Source: Pseudomonas viridiflava
Lineage (GTDB): Bacteria > Pseudomonadota > Gammaproteobacteria > Pseudomonadales > Pseudomonadaceae
DNA length: 64,000 bases
NCBI RefSeq assembly: GCF_900585905.1
Contig: NZ_UTVH01000053.1
Span: 62,001-126,000 of the forward strand
Direction: 5' to 3'
Shown: piece by piece, positions 8,164 through 19,771 of the stretch
Layout of the letters: every line of letters begins with the position of its first letter
How positions within the stretch are numbered: the first letter of the stretch is position 1
Made by a program: the position numbers and the translations under genes
The notes under the pieces: model-generated
Databases searched by the model: none
Seen by the model: the letters and a program-made list of their open reading frames with translations, nothing else
What the model was told of the DNA's origin: nothing

Positions 8164-8623
8164 GGCGTGGTGCTACATTTTCAACGATCTGCGCATACGC
8201 AAAATGCTAACGATAGAAAACTGCTGCGATCGACTACTTGACTTGACCGGATCGAGTAACGCAGGTCGAGTTGGCCCTCCATGTGCTTGACTAGACTTTA
8301 ATATCTCAAGGGCAGCTGCCTAAATCGACAGCCCCCATCGATAGCCTAATGCACCTCGGAATCATATCCAGAACCCGGCTTCGCAAGCGCCATAATTCCT
8401 AAAGTGCGCACTGCCCCAGCGTTTGTGCAAGCGCCTCTATGGGTGTCCTCAGAACGCGAGCTGACTGCGGGGCAGAGATGCTCGGCACCGCTTTTGATTT
8501 TGCCCGCACTTGGGCTGCTACGATTGTTCGAGACAGCTCACTGATGACGCCCTCAAGTGAGCCGAGGCGGCGAGCAAGGCCAGCATAACCAAATCAAAAA
8601 TCCCGATCGGTGCAAATCCTATT
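8164..8623. other. Non-coding island remnant
   Basis: 460 bases with no credible intact gene. On the minus strand, 8399-8593 is an open frame of 64 codons between two stops, with no ATG (it contains RRLGSLEGVISELSRT). It may be the tail of a decayed gene. No integrase fragment or second copy of the tmRNA 3' end is seen. Confidence 0.4.
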
Positions 8624-8631
8624 TGTAGTGA

Positions 8632-9513
<882 letters not shown>

Positions 9514-9987
9514 AAAATGGATTTCTCCCGCTCTAGACGGGCAACTCGGGCTTCCAGCTCCTGAATTTTCTGCTCGGGCGTCAGGGCTTTGCTCTGTAGA
9601 GTTACACCGTTGCGCTCCAACTGAAGCTGGTTGACCCAGCAACGCAGTGCAGACTCGACCACTCCGAGCGAGCGACAGGCTTCGATATGGCTATAGCCTT
9701 GATCAAGCAAGAGGCCTGCGGCCTCGCGTTTGAATTAAGCGGAAAAGGTACGGCGTTGTTTGGTCATCAGACACCTCTATCTGGCGAGCATTCTCGCCTA
9801 AATGGGTGCCCGGTTTCATTAGACCACTACACCCGGCCAAAGCCGATCCTACTGACGGGGTATGCTTTTTGGATAAACGAGCACTGGGTAAGATTGCCGA
9901 ACATTGCCTCTGCCCGCGTTGGCAAAACCGAGCAGTGAGGCGCGACGTGCGTTAGGCAAGTCAAGCTGATCGCTCAACCGATACGGC

Positions 9988-10011
9988 TCGCTCCGCCAGA
10001 TGGCGGGGCGA
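9988..10011 (-). terminator. Hairpin after the first chemoreceptor gene
   Basis: TCGCTCCGCC-AGAT-GGCGGGGCGA, a 10-bp stem with one wobble pair, 12 bases after the stop codon of the leftward chemoreceptor gene. There is no clear T-run, so terminator function is only probable. Confidence 0.45.
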
Positions 10012-10022
10012 ACCGGTTTTGG

Positions 10023-11936
10023 TCAGATACGAAACGCACCCACCATCTTCTGCAAGTCAACGCTCAACCTTGCCAGCTCGACGCTGGAGGCTGAGGTTTT
10101 TTCCGTGGCGGCGGCGGTTTGCTCGGACACGTCTCTGACGCTCAGTACGCTTCTGTTGATTTCTTCAGCCACGGCGCTCTGTTGCTCGACGGCGGTAGCT
10201 ATCTGCTGGTTCATGGATTCGATATCGGAAACCGAGCTGCTGATTCTTTCCAGCGAAGCGCCGGCCTGTCTGGCGAGATCGAGGGTGTCGTCGGTCAGGC
10301 TCTTGCTGCTGTCGAGCATGGTGGAGACGCGGTCGGTGCCGCCGTGCAGGCTGGCGATGAGCGCGGCGATTTCTTCTGTGGAGGTCTGGGTTCGCTGTGC
10401 CAGGCTGCGGACTTCATCGGCAACCACGGCAAAGCCGCGGCCTGCATCACCTGCTCGTGCGGCCTCGATAGCGGCGTTGAGGGCCAGCAGGTTGGTCTGT
10501 TGCGCCACGCTCTGGATCACGTCCAGCACGCCGCCGATCTTGTTGCTCTCAAGCTTGAGATCGTCCATTGCCTGCTTGGATTTGCTCACCTCGGCCGCCA
10601 GACGCTCCACCCTCGACAGCGCTTCGGAAACCGTTGCATCACCATCGCGAGTTTCACGCGAAGCCACGATCGCCGCTTCGGAAGCCTGCTCGGCATTCTT
10701 CGCCACTTCCTGAACGGTGGCGGTCATTTCCTGCATCGCGGTAGCGACCTGGTCAGTTTCCTGCTTTTGGACGTTGACACCGGCACTGGTTTGCTCGGTC
10801 ACGGCTGACAGCGACTCGGCGGCACTGGCGATCTGCACCACGCCCTCCTTCAACCCGCCAATCAGGCCGCGCAGATTCCTGGTCATCTTCTGCATGCTGG
10901 TTTCAAGCTGGCCGATCTCGTCCTTGCGCGTCGAGACGCGATCATGGGTGAGGTCACCATTGGCAACGTTTTCGGCGATCACCAACGTTGCCAGTAACGG
11001 CGTGACGATCATTCGGGCGATCAACCAGGCGGAAAGAATGCTCAATACGACCAGGATGATGGTGCCAATCGCCAGCATTGTCGTGGCCGCATTGGCATCT
11101 TCATTACGCAGTTTCACCTGGTTGGCAGACAAATCGTCCGCAGCGCCCAGCAGCCCTTTGATGATGCGGTTGATGCCGACCTGGGTTTCCGCGATCTTTG
11201 CCTGATCAGCCGAGAATGCCATCACTGATTTCTTGTACTCGTCCAATGCGACTTCCACTTTATCCACAGACGCTTCGGGAAGACCCTTGCCGTGCAACCC
11301 GGCAATATAGGTGATCGTTTCGTCGATGGACTTCATCGCGTCAGCTTCCGCCGTCGAGATCACGCTGGAAGTGTAACCACGAACATCAAAACGCATCTTT
11401 TGGAACAGTGTCAGGCCTTGCGCGGTTCGGTGCGCGGCCAGGCCATCAGCCTGATTGGAATTGGCATAGTCATCAATCAGGGCAAGCACTTTGAGGCCTT
11501 GTTCGGCAAAGTCGGCTATCTGCGTGCGGGCCAGTTCACGATGGACGGTGGATTTTATTTGTTTGTCGTATTCACCGTCGTACTCACCCAAGTACGAGGT
11601 CATAGTTTCGAGGTATTTCAGATTGAGCGGAGAGGTAAATTGACCCTTTGCATAGTTGACCTGCTGTTTCAACGCGTCCAGCGCCTTCGCCCAATTCGTT
11701 GCATTCTGGGTATCAGACGTGACGCTGTACGCCAGGCGTGCGATGCGAACATCCCGAGCCAGCGTATTGACGGTGGCGATGTCCTGTACGCGTTCGCTGC
11801 GATCAATCATTGAGGCAACACCGGCATAACCTACATAGGCAATAGCGAGTGCGAAACATATAACCAAGCCAAAGCCCCATGCCAACTTATACCGGATGGC
11901 GATGTTTCCGAATCCTCTCGTTATTGCACTCAACAT
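10023..11936 (-). CDS. Methyl-accepting chemotaxis protein, HBM-type (McpS-like)
   Basis: A 637-residue chemoreceptor. TM1 is near residues 18-38. A roughly 240-residue all-helical periplasmic region follows, whose size and pattern fit the helical bimodular (HBM) sensor of P. putida McpS. TM2 is near 288-308, then HAMP and the cytoplasmic signalling domain with hairpin tip [29 protein letters not shown]. McpS-type receptors detect TCA-cycle acids, but the ligand here cannot be read from sequence. It ends without a CheR-binding pentapeptide. It sits next to a second receptor gene on the same strand, 405 bases apart. Confidence 0.95.
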   Translation of the reverse strand: MLSAITRGFGNIAIRYKLAWGFGLVICFALAIAYVGYAGVASMIDRSERVQDIATVNTLARDVRIARLAYSVTSDTQNATNWAKALDALKQQVNYAKGQFTSPLNLKYLETMTSYLGEYDGEYDKQIKSTVHRELARTQIADFAEQGLKVLALIDDYANSNQADGLAAHRTAQGLTLFQKMRFDVRGYTSSVISTAEADAMKSIDETITYIAGLHGKGLPEASVDKVEVALDEYKKSVMAFSADQAKIAETQVGINRIIKGLLGAADDLSANQVKLRNEDANAATTMLAIGTIILVVLSILSAWLIARMIVTPLLATLVIAENVANGDLTHDRVSTRKDEIGQLETSMQKMTRNLRGLIGGLKEGVVQIASAAESLSAVTEQTSAGVNVQKQETDQVATAMQEMTATVQEVAKNAEQASEAAIVASRETRDGDATVSEALSRVERLAAEVSKSKQAMDDLKLESNKIGGVLDVIQSVAQQTNLLALNAAIEAARAGDAGRGFAVVADEVRSLAQRTQTSTEEIAALIASLHGGTDRVSTMLDSSKSLTDDTLDLARQAGASLERISSSVSDIESMNQQIATAVEQQSAVAEEINRSVLSVRDVSEQTAAATEKTSASSVELARLSVDLQKMVGAFRI

Positions 11937-12341
11937 TTCACCACCTACCTTCTAACTTAAAATGTTTCACTGTTTTTTGGCGGCGCGTGATCGTCGCTGC
12001 TCAGATGCCTGAACACGCTATCGACTTCGGCACTCGATTCTTGAATGACAGCAACAATTCATCCGACTGGCGGCACCGTACAAAAGTGTTCAATCGAAAC
12101 TTCGCGACGCTTAAATTTATTTTTTAAATCGTGAACTTTTTTTGAAACTTGGTTTCGCCCTTCACTTGCAGTGAAAAACATGACCCGAGCATGCAACTTG
12201 AACGTTCAGACATCGTGAATGGCTGGGCGTAAAGCGTGGCTGGATCTGCTCTTATTCAGGGCATGGCCACGCTGAAGCGCCTGTCTGATTAGAGGAGTTT
12301 TCGATACCCATGCAGCGCATGGGTATTCAAACCGGACGCTG
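11937..12341. other. Intergenic region between two chemoreceptor genes
   Basis: 405 bases with no gene. It is AT-rich around 12105-12175, where the promoter of the downstream (leftward) receptor probably lies. A perfect hairpin ATACCCATGC-AGC-GCATGGGTAT sits at 12304-12326, just after the stop codon of the second receptor. It has no T-run, so termination is uncertain. Confidence 0.45.
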
Positions 12342-14366
12342 TTACACCCGGAAACGCCCAACCACTGCGCGCAGCTCTCCGGCCAGGTGGGTCAGTTCAT
12401 CCGCTGTGCGGGCGTTATCGTCAACACCTTGCATCAATACCGCGCTGCTGTTGCGGATTTCAAGGACATTGCGGTTGATGTCTTCAGAGACCGAATGCTG
12501 CTGCACAGCAGCGCTGGCGATCTGAGTGTTCATGCCGACAATGCCGTCCACGGCTTCGTTGATCTGGCCAATGCTGCCTGATGCCTGGGCGGCGGCGCCG
12601 ATGCATTCGCGAGCGCGCTCCTGGCCGGTGGTCATCTGGGCCACCGCTTGCTGGGTAGCGTGTTGCAGTTGCTGAATGATGCGGCGGATTTCCTCGGTGG
12701 ATTTCTGCGTGCGTGATGCCAGCGTGCGCACTTCATCGGCCACGACCGCGAAGCCCCTGCCCTGCTCGCCGGCCCGAGCCGCCTCGATGGCGGCGTTGAG
12801 CGCCAGCAGATTAGTCTGGTCGGCGATGGTGCGGATCACTTCGATCACGCCACCGATCTCGTCACTGTGTACGGCGAGGGCCTGGACCTTCTCGGCGCTG
12901 AGTTCCACTTCGCTGGCCAGTGCGGCAATGGTTTCGTGGGTCTGGCGCATGATTGCCAGGCCGGTGTTCGAGGCGTCGCTGGCTTGCTGCGCAGCCGTGG
13001 CGGCGCCTTCGGTGTTTTGCGCCACGTCGGCAACGCTGGCGGTCATCTCATGGATTGCGGTTGCCACCTGATCGGTCTCGGCCTGCTGGCTCTGCATCGA
13101 CTGGCGCGCCTGACTCATGGACTCGCCAAGGCGCTGAGCGGCATCCGACACTGAATGGGAGCTGCGCTCGACATGGCTCAGTGACGTCGAAAACGCTGCG
13201 ACCATGGCATTGAGGCTGTTGCCCACATCGCCGATCTCGTCACGGCTGGCCACGTTGACCCGTGATGTCAGATCACCTTCGGCGATCTTTGCAGTAACAC
13301 CCTGCAGTTCGTCGATGGCGCGACGCATGGCCTTGTAGATACCACCAAATGAATAGAGCAGCAGCAGAACTACGCCGATGAACAGACCAATGATGAAATT
13401 GCGCTCTTGCGTCTTTTCTTCGTCACGCGCCTGCAAGCGGTTGCGCAGGGATTGCTGCAACTGCTCCTGTGCGGCGTAGAAGCCAGCCACGACAGCATTG
13501 CCGCTGTCGCCAAGCCCGGCTAGGTTAACGGAGGCGCGACGATCCGGGTCCAGAGCATCGATCATCGATTGGCGGAACGTCTCCATGCCAGTGATTGCAG
13601 CGCGGATAGGCGCCTCGATGGTGTCGGTCAATTCAGGCTCTTCGCGGCGCAGTAATTTGAGGCTTTGCTCCAGTTCCTGCCGGGTCTGGGCTTCCTGCCT
13701 GAGCAGGGTTCTGGCAAAGCTGCGGGTGGCGTCGTCAATAGGTCGGCCATTGGCAAAGCCGGTCGCCAGGCCACGCAGTTGACCGATCAGGTTGATCTGG
13801 CGCGGAACGCGCAAGGTGCTCAGGTCGATAAGAAACAGCGAGCCATACTCTTCGTCCAGGACCATGCCCGATGTGGCAGAAACGTAGTAGATGAAGTTGA
13901 GCACGCGGCTGAGCTGATCGTTCCAGGCAGTGAACATCTGCAGCGGTTCAGCGCCGGGTACGCTCTGCGCGACCAGTTGGCGGCTCTGGGTACGCAAGTC
14001 CTGCACGCGGCTGGATGTTTCCAGCACGCCGCCATTCTGTGCGTCCGACGCCGTCAGCACAGCGTAGGCCTCATCCAGCTTTTCAGCGTTGCGCGCTGCA
14101 TCTGCCGCCGCAGCGGCATCGCCATTGAGCAGGCGATACGTCAAGGCGCGCTGCATCATCGACAAGCGCAGGATCGGGGTAATGTCCAGCGTGTACTTCT
14201 GTCCGACTTTTTCGTGATTGATCACGTCCACGCTGTGGTTCAGCCCCTGCAGCATTCTGCTGCCGAGCAGAATCAGCGGGACTAGCGCGATGATCATCAG
14301 AATGGTGAATTTCGCCGGGAAGCGGATTCGGTTCGAAACGTAAATGGCAGGCGCAAAAATATTCAT
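12342..14366 (-). CDS. Methyl-accepting chemotaxis protein with large periplasmic domain
   Basis: A 674-residue chemoreceptor. TM1 is around residues 18-40 ([20 protein letters not shown]). A roughly 300-residue mostly helical periplasmic domain follows, then TM2 ([17 protein letters not shown]), HAMP and the signalling tip [29 protein letters not shown]. The sensor family is not recognised. ATG 14366 is preferred over the in-frame TTG at 14387; GAGAG lies just upstream. A GCCGCT-AGCGGC hairpin lies right before this ribosome-binding site and could affect translation. Confidence 0.95.
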   Translation of the reverse strand: MNIFAPAIYVSNRIRFPAKFTILMIIALVPLILLGSRMLQGLNHSVDVINHEKVGQKYTLDITPILRLSMMQRALTYRLLNGDAAAAADAARNAEKLDEAYAVLTASDAQNGGVLETSSRVQDLRTQSRQLVAQSVPGAEPLQMFTAWNDQLSRVLNFIYYVSATSGMVLDEEYGSLFLIDLSTLRVPRQINLIGQLRGLATGFANGRPIDDATRSFARTLLRQEAQTRQELEQSLKLLRREEPELTDTIEAPIRAAITGMETFRQSMIDALDPDRRASVNLAGLGDSGNAVVAGFYAAQEQLQQSLRNRLQARDEEKTQERNFIIGLFIGVVLLLLYSFGGIYKAMRRAIDELQGVTAKIAEGDLTSRVNVASRDEIGDVGNSLNAMVAAFSTSLSHVERSSHSVSDAAQRLGESMSQARQSMQSQQAETDQVATAIHEMTASVADVAQNTEGAATAAQQASDASNTGLAIMRQTHETIAALASEVELSAEKVQALAVHSDEIGGVIEVIRTIADQTNLLALNAAIEAARAGEQGRGFAVVADEVRTLASRTQKSTEEIRRIIQQLQHATQQAVAQMTTGQERARECIGAAAQASGSIGQINEAVDGIVGMNTQIASAAVQQHSVSEDINRNVLEIRNSSAVLMQGVDDNARTADELTHLAGELRAVVGRFRV

Positions 14367-14688
14367 CAAACTCTCACTGCCGCTCAAGCGGCAAGCCTCA
14401 AGGCTTACTTAGAGAATGATCCTTTTCTCTGATTAGGGGGGATGTTGCGCAGGATGATCCCGGCGAAAGACAACGGCATCAATGTGCCATCATCTTTCAC
14501 CCATATGTGATCATCCACCCAATTGAATAGTTCAATGGGGACGATGTGTTTTTGGCGTCAATGTTAAGACGTCCGACCTTGAGCGGCCTACGACTGGCTG
14601 AAGCACTTTTTCGCTGCCCTTCCCACGCGTTTTAGCTCACTATTGGACGTTACAAACCACTCCGCCACGGCATTTTCAGGGAGCGCAC
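14367..14688. other. Divergent region upstream of the second chemoreceptor
   Basis: 322 bases without a gene. Two small perfect hairpins lie next to the chemoreceptor start: GCCGCT-CA-AGCGGC (about 14379-14392) and AAGCCT-C-AAGGCTT-type just beyond. No promoter motif is convincing. Confidence 0.4.
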
Positions 14689-14925
14689 ATGCCACAAGAA
14701 CAACTCGACTTGCTAAGGCTGCCAAAAGCGATTCGCGGCCAGGTGGACAAGCTGGTGAGGTCGCTCGACGCGGCCAGTACGCGTGAAGACATCGAGCGCG
14801 AAGGCACCATGCAGATCAGCTTCATTTTCGGTCTTGAGGCGGCCAGACAGCTGCGTGCCAGTGACGTAGAGGTGCTTTACATAATTTTTGACGATGCCGT
14901 GCAGGCGCGCCTGAAGCAGCTTTAA
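14689..14925 (+). CDS. Conserved-looking small protein, unknown
   Basis: A 78-residue soluble protein. GGGAG lies 8 bases before the ATG. It is rich in Leu, Arg and Asp, with probable helices at both ends (LDLLRLPKAIRGQVDKLVRSLDA; SDVEVLYIIFDDAVQARLKQL). No known domain is recognised. It stands alone, divergent from the chemoreceptor and 240 bases before hglS. Confidence 0.65.
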   Translation: MPQEQLDLLRLPKAIRGQVDKLVRSLDAASTREDIEREGTMQISFIFGLEAARQLRASDVEVLYIIFDDAVQARLKQL

Positions 14926-15165
14926 CGCGTCAGCAGTCATGTACTGTCCAGGCCTCGTGGCGACCGCGCACTTGCTTCGGCACGCCACGAACACCTCCCG
15001 CCCTTGATACTTCGTGTCGCGCAGCCAGCGTTTCCCCAGGCGCCTTGCGCCTCAGTTGGATAGTTTTCGGAATGACGCCCAGAGCTTTCTTCGCTTGTCC
15101 GGGCGGGCGCCGCCGCGCAGTATTTGCGGCAATCGGCCAATAGCCTGCTGCGGGGAATCAACACA

Positions 15166-16566
15166 ATGACTGCTTCACGTTTTGCCAGCCGTGATCTGAT
15201 CCGTGCCGACTTTTCCCGCGCCATGTCGCACATGTACAAGGCCGAAGTACCGCTCTACGGCTCGCTGCTGGAGCTGGTGGGGCAGATCAATCAGCAGGTG
15301 CTGGCCAACGACCCTGGCATTGCCCAAAGCCTGCATCAGACCGGCGAAAGCCAGCGCCTGGAAATGGAGCGCCATGGCGCCATCAGGGTGGGCACTGCGC
15401 AGGAGCTGGCGACTTTGGCCCGGCTGTTTGCTGTCATGGGCATGGAGCCGGTGGGCTATTACGATTTGACCCCTGCGGGCGTGCCGGTGCATTCCACCGC
15501 CTTTCGCGCGGTGCACGAGGCGGCACTGCAGATCAGCCCGTTTCGGGTCTTCACGTCGCTGTTGCGCCTTGAGCTGATCGATAACCCGGCGCTGCGGGAA
15601 TTCGCCAGCCAGGTGCTGAGCCAACGCACTATTTTTACCCCGCGCCTGATGGAGCTGATCGACAAGTCCGAGCACGATGGCGGCCTGACGCCCCATGAGG
15701 CCGAGGCGTTCGTCACTCAGGCGCTGGAAACCTTTCGCTGGCACAGCAGCGCCACGGTGAGCCTGGCGGATTATCAACAGCTCAACGCTCAGCATCGTCT
15801 GATCGCCGACGTGGTGGCGTTTCGTGGCCCGCACATCAACCACCTGACGCCGCGCACGCTGGACATTGATGCGGTCCAGAGCGGCATGCCGGGTAAAGGC
15901 ATCACTCCGAAAGCGGTGGTCGAAGGCCCGCCTCGACGTCGCTGCCCCATCTTGCTGCGCCAGACCAGCTTCAAGGCGTTGCAGGAAACCATCAGTTTCG
16001 TGGGCCAGGGCGCAGGCGAAACAGGCAGTCACTCGGCGCGCTTTGGCGAAATCGAACAGCGCGGTGCGGCGCTCACGCCCAAGGGTCGCGAGCTCTACGA
16101 TCAGTTGCTGGCGCGTGCACGCGATGCCCTCGGGGAACCACCCAGCGAGGCCAATGCGCTGCGTTATGCCGAGATAATGGCGCACACCTTCAAGGACTTC
16201 CCCGACAACTACCCGCAGATGCGCGCCGAAGGCCTGGCCTGGTTTCGCTACTTCCCCAGCGAGCGGGGCCTCGCCGCGCGCGCGTCATTGCTGCCGGAGA
16301 TGAGCCTTGAGCAGTTGGTGGTCGCCGGTCATGTCAATGTCGAGCCGCTGGTGTATGAAGATTTCCTGCCGGTCAGCGCGGCGGGTATTTTCCAGTCCAA
16401 CCTGGGCGACACGGCGCAGTCGCATTACGGCGCTCATTCGAACCGGCAGGATTTCCACACGGCACTGGGCCGCGAGACCATCGACGAACTGCAGCTGTAC
16501 GCCGAGACGCAGCGACGTTCTTTGCACGCCTGCGCCCTGGCGTTGGGCGTTACCTTCGCCGACTGA
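15166..16566 (+). CDS. hglS: 2-oxoadipate dioxygenase/decarboxylase (HglS, DUF1338)
   Basis: A 466-residue Fe(II) enzyme that converts 2-oxoadipate to D-2-hydroxyglutarate and CO2 in lysine catabolism. The sequence closely follows the characterised P. putida HglS (VPVHSTAFRAVHE, GPHINHLTPRTLDID, RQTSFKALQE, YEDFLPVSAAGIFQSNLGD). The residues corresponding to its active-site His70 and Arg74 fall at the same numbers here, and the other predicted ligands lie in GPHINHL and RFGEIEQRG. ATG 15166 follows CGGGGA at good spacing. No other lysine-catabolism gene is adjacent. Confidence 0.93.
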   Translation: MTASRFASRDLIRADFSRAMSHMYKAEVPLYGSLLELVGQINQQVLANDPGIAQSLHQTGESQRLEMERHGAIRVGTAQELATLARLFAVMGMEPVGYYDLTPAGVPVHSTAFRAVHEAALQISPFRVFTSLLRLELIDNPALREFASQVLSQRTIFTPRLMELIDKSEHDGGLTPHEAEAFVTQALETFRWHSSATVSLADYQQLNAQHRLIADVVAFRGPHINHLTPRTLDIDAVQSGMPGKGITPKAVVEGPPRRRCPILLRQTSFKALQETISFVGQGAGETGSHSARFGEIEQRGAALTPKGRELYDQLLARARDALGEPPSEANALRYAEIMAHTFKDFPDNYPQMRAEGLAWFRYFPSERGLAARASLLPEMSLEQLVVAGHVNVEPLVYEDFLPVSAAGIFQSNLGDTAQSHYGAHSNRQDFHTALGRETIDELQLYAETQRRSLHACALALGVTFAD

Positions 16567-16579
16567 GCCGGGTAATGAT

Positions 16580-16786
16580 TCAACCCTGGCGACGCTGCCA
16601 TTCATCAACGACCTGGCCCATGTTCCTGGCCGGTTCGGCCTTGATCCAGGCCATGAAATCGCGGTCGAATTTGAACGCCGGCCCGCAGTGCTCAAGCATG
16701 AAGCGCCGCACGTTCTGGGTGTTGCGGTAGCCCTTGTCCACTACCGTCGCGCGGGTGATAGGGTTGCTGTGCCAGTCAAAGGCCAT
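16580..16786 (-). CDS. DUF6434-family small protein
   Basis: A 68-residue protein consisting of one DUF6434-type domain: FDWHSNPITRATVVDKGYRNTQNV, RRFMLEHCGPAFKFDRDFMAWI, MGQVVDEW. The family is often fused to a SAP-like DNA-binding region, but the function is unknown. AAGGAG lies 9 bases before ATG 16786. The gene is convergent with hglS, 13 bases apart. Its first eight codons, ribosome-binding site and upstream region are the source unit of the tandem array at 16762-18340. Confidence 0.82.
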   Translation of the reverse strand: MAFDWHSNPITRATVVDKGYRNTQNVRRFMLEHCGPAFKFDRDFMAWIKAEPARNMGQVVDEWQRRQG

Positions 16787-18340
16787 GAATACGTGCTCCT
16801 TCAATTAACCTGAACGTCCACGCTCATGTAGGAGCCAACTTGTTGGCGAGGCGGTGTGTCAGGTAGGAATTCGCTGAATGTGCCGACCTCTCGCGAACAA
16901 GTTCGCTCCTACAGAACGGGGTGCCTGACCCTTCTGCACACCATCAAACGGTTGCTGTGCCAGTCAAAGGCCATGAATGCGTGCTCCTTCAATGAACCTG
17001 AACGTCCACCCTCTTGTAGGAGCCAACTTGTTGGCGAGGCGGTGTGTCAGGTAAGAATTCGCTGAGTGTGCCGACCTCTCGCGAACAAGTTCGCTCCTAC
17101 AGAGCGAAGCGCCTGACCCTTCTGCACATCATCAAACGGTTGCTGTGCCAGTCAAAGGCCATGAATACGTGCTCCTTCAATGAACCTGAACGTCCACGCT
17201 CTTGTTGGCGAGGCGGTGTGTCAGGTAAGAATGCGCTGAATGTGCCGACCTCTCGCGAACAAGTTCGCTCCTACAGTGCGAGGCGCCTGACCCTTCTGCA
17301 CAGGCTGCTGTGGCAGTCAAAGGCTATGTATGCGTGCTCCTTCAATGAACCTGAACGTCCACGCCCATGTAGGAGCCAACTTGTTGGCGAGGCGGTGTGT
17401 CAGGTAAGAATGCGTTGAATGTGCCGGCCTCTCGCGAACAAGTTCGCTCCTACAGAACAGGGTGCCTGACCCTTCTGCATACCATCAAACGGTTGCTGTG
17501 CCAGTCAAAGGTCATGAATGCGTGCTCCTTCAATGAACCTGAACGTCCACACTCTTGTTGGCGAGGCGGTGTGTCAGGTAAGAATGCGCTGAATGTGCAG
17601 ACCTCTCGCGAACAAGTTCGCTCCTACAGAGCGGGGTGCCTGACCCTTCTGCATACCATCAAACGGTTGCTGTGCCAGTCAAAGGTCATGAATGCGTGCT
17701 CCTTCAATGAACCTGAACGTCCACGCCCATGTAGGAGCCAACTTGTTGGCGAGGCGGTGTGTCAGGTAAGAATGCGTTGAATGTGCCGGCCTCTCGCGAA
17801 CAAGTTCGCTCCTACAGAACGGGGTGCCTGACCCTTCTGCATACCATCAAACGGTTGCTGTGCCAGTCAAAGGTCATGAATGCGTGCTCCTTCAATGAAC
17901 CTGAACGTCCACACTCTTGTTGGCGAGGCGGTGTGTCAGGTAAGAATGCGCTGAATGTGCCGACCTCTCGCGAACAAGTTCGCTCCTACAGAGCGAGGTG
18001 CCTGACCCTTCTGCACATCATCAAACGGTTGCTGTGCCAGTCAAAGGCCATGAATACGTGCTCCTTCAATTAACCTGAACGTCCACACTCTTGTTGGCGA
18101 GGCGGTGTGTCAGGTAAGAATGCGCTGAATGTGCAGACCTCTCGCGAACAAGTTCGCTCCTACAGAGCGAGGTGCCTGACCCTTCTGCACAGGCTGCTGT
18201 GCCAGTCAAAAGCCATGAATGCGTGCTCCTTCAATGAACCTGAACGTCCACGCTCTTGTAGGAGCCAACTTGTTGGCGAGGCGGTGTGTCAGGTAAGAAT
18301 GCGTTGAATGTGCCGACGACCCTTCTGCACACCATCAAAC
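16762..18340 (-). repeat. Tandem array repeating the start region of the DUF6434 gene
   Basis: Nine consecutive units begin (plus strand, GGTTGCTGT or GGCTGCTGT) at 16762, 16950, 17139, 17303, 17491, 17665, 17853, 18027 and 18192. Spacings are 188, 189, 164, 188, 174, 188, 174 and 165 bases. Differences come from loss of a 14-base TAGGAGCCAACTTG block and a 10-base block. Each unit carries, in minus orientation, the ribosome-binding site AAGGAG, the start codon and about eight codons (M[A/T]FDWHSN) of the 16580-16786 gene, then unrelated sequence and a stop about 21 codons on. Each also holds REP-like palindromes GCGAACAAGTTCGC and mostly GCCAACTTGTTGGC. Unit 4 has its start codon mutated to ATA. 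Confidence 0.95.
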
Positions 18341-18345
18341 ATTGC

Positions 18346-18431
18346 AGAAATGCAGGAGCAACGCGAGGCCGCGATGACGGGGTGTCCGGTGAAGCGCTAT
18401 CGCTGCCTCGCGCTGCTCGGTGGAGCGCCAC
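18346..18431. repeat. REP-like inverted repeat
   Basis: GAGCAACGCGAGGCCGCGAT on one side and a complementary ATCGCTGCCTCGCGCTGCTC on the other form an imperfect inverted repeat, resembling elements at 31.3, 50.1 and 54 kb. Confidence 0.6.
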
Positions 18432-18484
18432 CCCGGGAGCCCTACTGGGGGCTGGGTGAATTCCAATACACGTAGAGCCGTGAT

Positions 18485-19771
18485 TCAGAGAATCACCCGC
18501 AAACACTGCCCCGCGTGATACAGGTTGAAGCCGGTTTCGTAGGCCAGCGCCCGCAGCCTGGCGCTCTTGAGCTCAGGCGCGGGGGCAAACGGGATGGGCA
18601 GCGCGTCGGGATCGTCCTTGATCAGAAAATCAGCAAGCGCCTTGCCCATCACCGTACCCGTGGTATTGCCCCGGCCATTGTAGCCGTTGGCGGCAACCAG
18701 GCCGGGAGCGGGCTCGAACAATTTGACCATGTGATCGGGGGTGAAATCGATGCAGCCGGTCCAGTGCATCTGCCACTGCACCTTGCCCAGTTGCGGGAAA
18801 TAATGACGCTGGATGCGATCCGCCCAGCCGCGAATGAACCAGTCAGGCTTGTTGTTCATCTTGCCCATGCTGCCAAGGATCAGCCGCCCTTCATTGTCGC
18901 GACGAATGCTGCTGAGCACTGTGCGGGTGTCCCAGGAACCCTGGCCGTGCCTGAGCACCTCGCCGGCCGCACTTGAAGTCAGAGGTTCAGAGGCAACGTT
19001 GTAGTAATAGCCCTTGAAAAAATTTTGCCTGATGCCCGCCCACTCGCCTTCGGTGTAGGCGCCGGTGGCCACCACCACCTTGTCGGCGATCACCACGCCA
19101 GTAGCAGTGCTCACTCGCCAGCGAGCGTCTTGCCGGGTCACCGCCTGCACGGGTGAGTCCTGAAAGATACGCCCGCCGAGGCCAATCACGCTTTCGCCCA
19201 GGCCGACGGTGTAGGCCATCGGGTTAAGCGTGCCCGCGCGGCGATCCAGTAGCGCAGTGGCAATCTTGTCGGTGCCGCAATACGCCTGACAACGCGCACC
19301 GGTGAGCAGCTCGACGTCGGCACCCCGTCGCCGCCATTGATCGTGACGCGCCTGAATGTCTTTCGCGCCATTGCCGTTGTGGGCCATGTGCAGGGTGCCA
19401 ACGGGGCGCGCCTGACACTCGATGGCGTACTTTTCGATCAGTGCGAACACCTGCGCGGGCGCCTGGCCCATCACACTGTTGAACCGCTCGCCCACAGCGG
19501 GGCCAAGCACCTGTGTTGCGGCGTCAGGGGGGATCCAGCTGCCAGCATTGACCAGACCGACATTGCGACCGGAGCCCCCGGTGCCGATGCGTGAAGCCTC
19601 AAGCACCGCAACTGAGGTGCCGGCCTCCAGCAAGTGCAGGGCGGCAGAAAGGCCGGTGATGCCGCCGCCGATCACGCATACGTCAACGCTGATTTCCTGA
19701 CGCAGAGACAGCGGCGGGATCTGACGCGCTGTGACCTGTTCCCACAGACACCTTTCCTGCAACTGATCCAT
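18485..19771 (-). CDS. FAD-dependent amine/amino-acid oxidase (DAO family)
   Basis: A 428-residue flavoprotein. The N-terminal dinucleotide-binding motif VCVIGGGITGLSAALHL is at about residues 30-46, then the GSGRNVGLVN motif of the DAO family. The C-terminal FAD contact is NGYNGRGNTTGTVMGKALADFL. The overall pattern resembles gamma-glutamylputrescine oxidases (PuuB-like). Substrate cannot be fixed; no putrescine-pathway genes are adjacent. Start 19771 (MDQLQER) has GAGGTGGG upstream. Confidence 0.85.
   Translation of the reverse strand: MDQLQERCLWEQVTARQIPPLSLRQEISVDVCVIGGGITGLSAALHLLEAGTSVAVLEASRIGTGGSGRNVGLVNAGSWIPPDAATQVLGPAVGERFNSVMGQAPAQVFALIEKYAIECQARPVGTLHMAHNGNGAKDIQARHDQWRRRGADVELLTGARCQAYCGTDKIATALLDRRAGTLNPMAYTVGLGESVIGLGGRIFQDSPVQAVTRQDARWRVSTATGVVIADKVVVATGAYTEGEWAGIRQNFFKGYYYNVASEPLTSSAAGEVLRHGQGSWDTRTVLSSIRRDNEGRLILGSMGKMNNKPDWFIRGWADRIQRHYFPQLGKVQWQMHWTGCIDFTPDHMVKLFEPAPGLVAANGYNGRGNTTGTVMGKALADFLIKDDPDALPIPFAPAPELKSARLRALAYETGFNLYHAGQCLRVIL

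Noticed and set aside
17044..18307. Overlapping plus-strand open frames of about 65-125 codons across the 17-kb repeats
   Set aside because: They are the same repeat unit read again and again, interrupted where unit length is not a multiple of three. No start signal or family supports them.
16762..18340. CRISPR array
   Set aside because: Units are 164-189 bases, homologous over their whole length, with no short-repeat/unique-spacer pattern and no cas genes.
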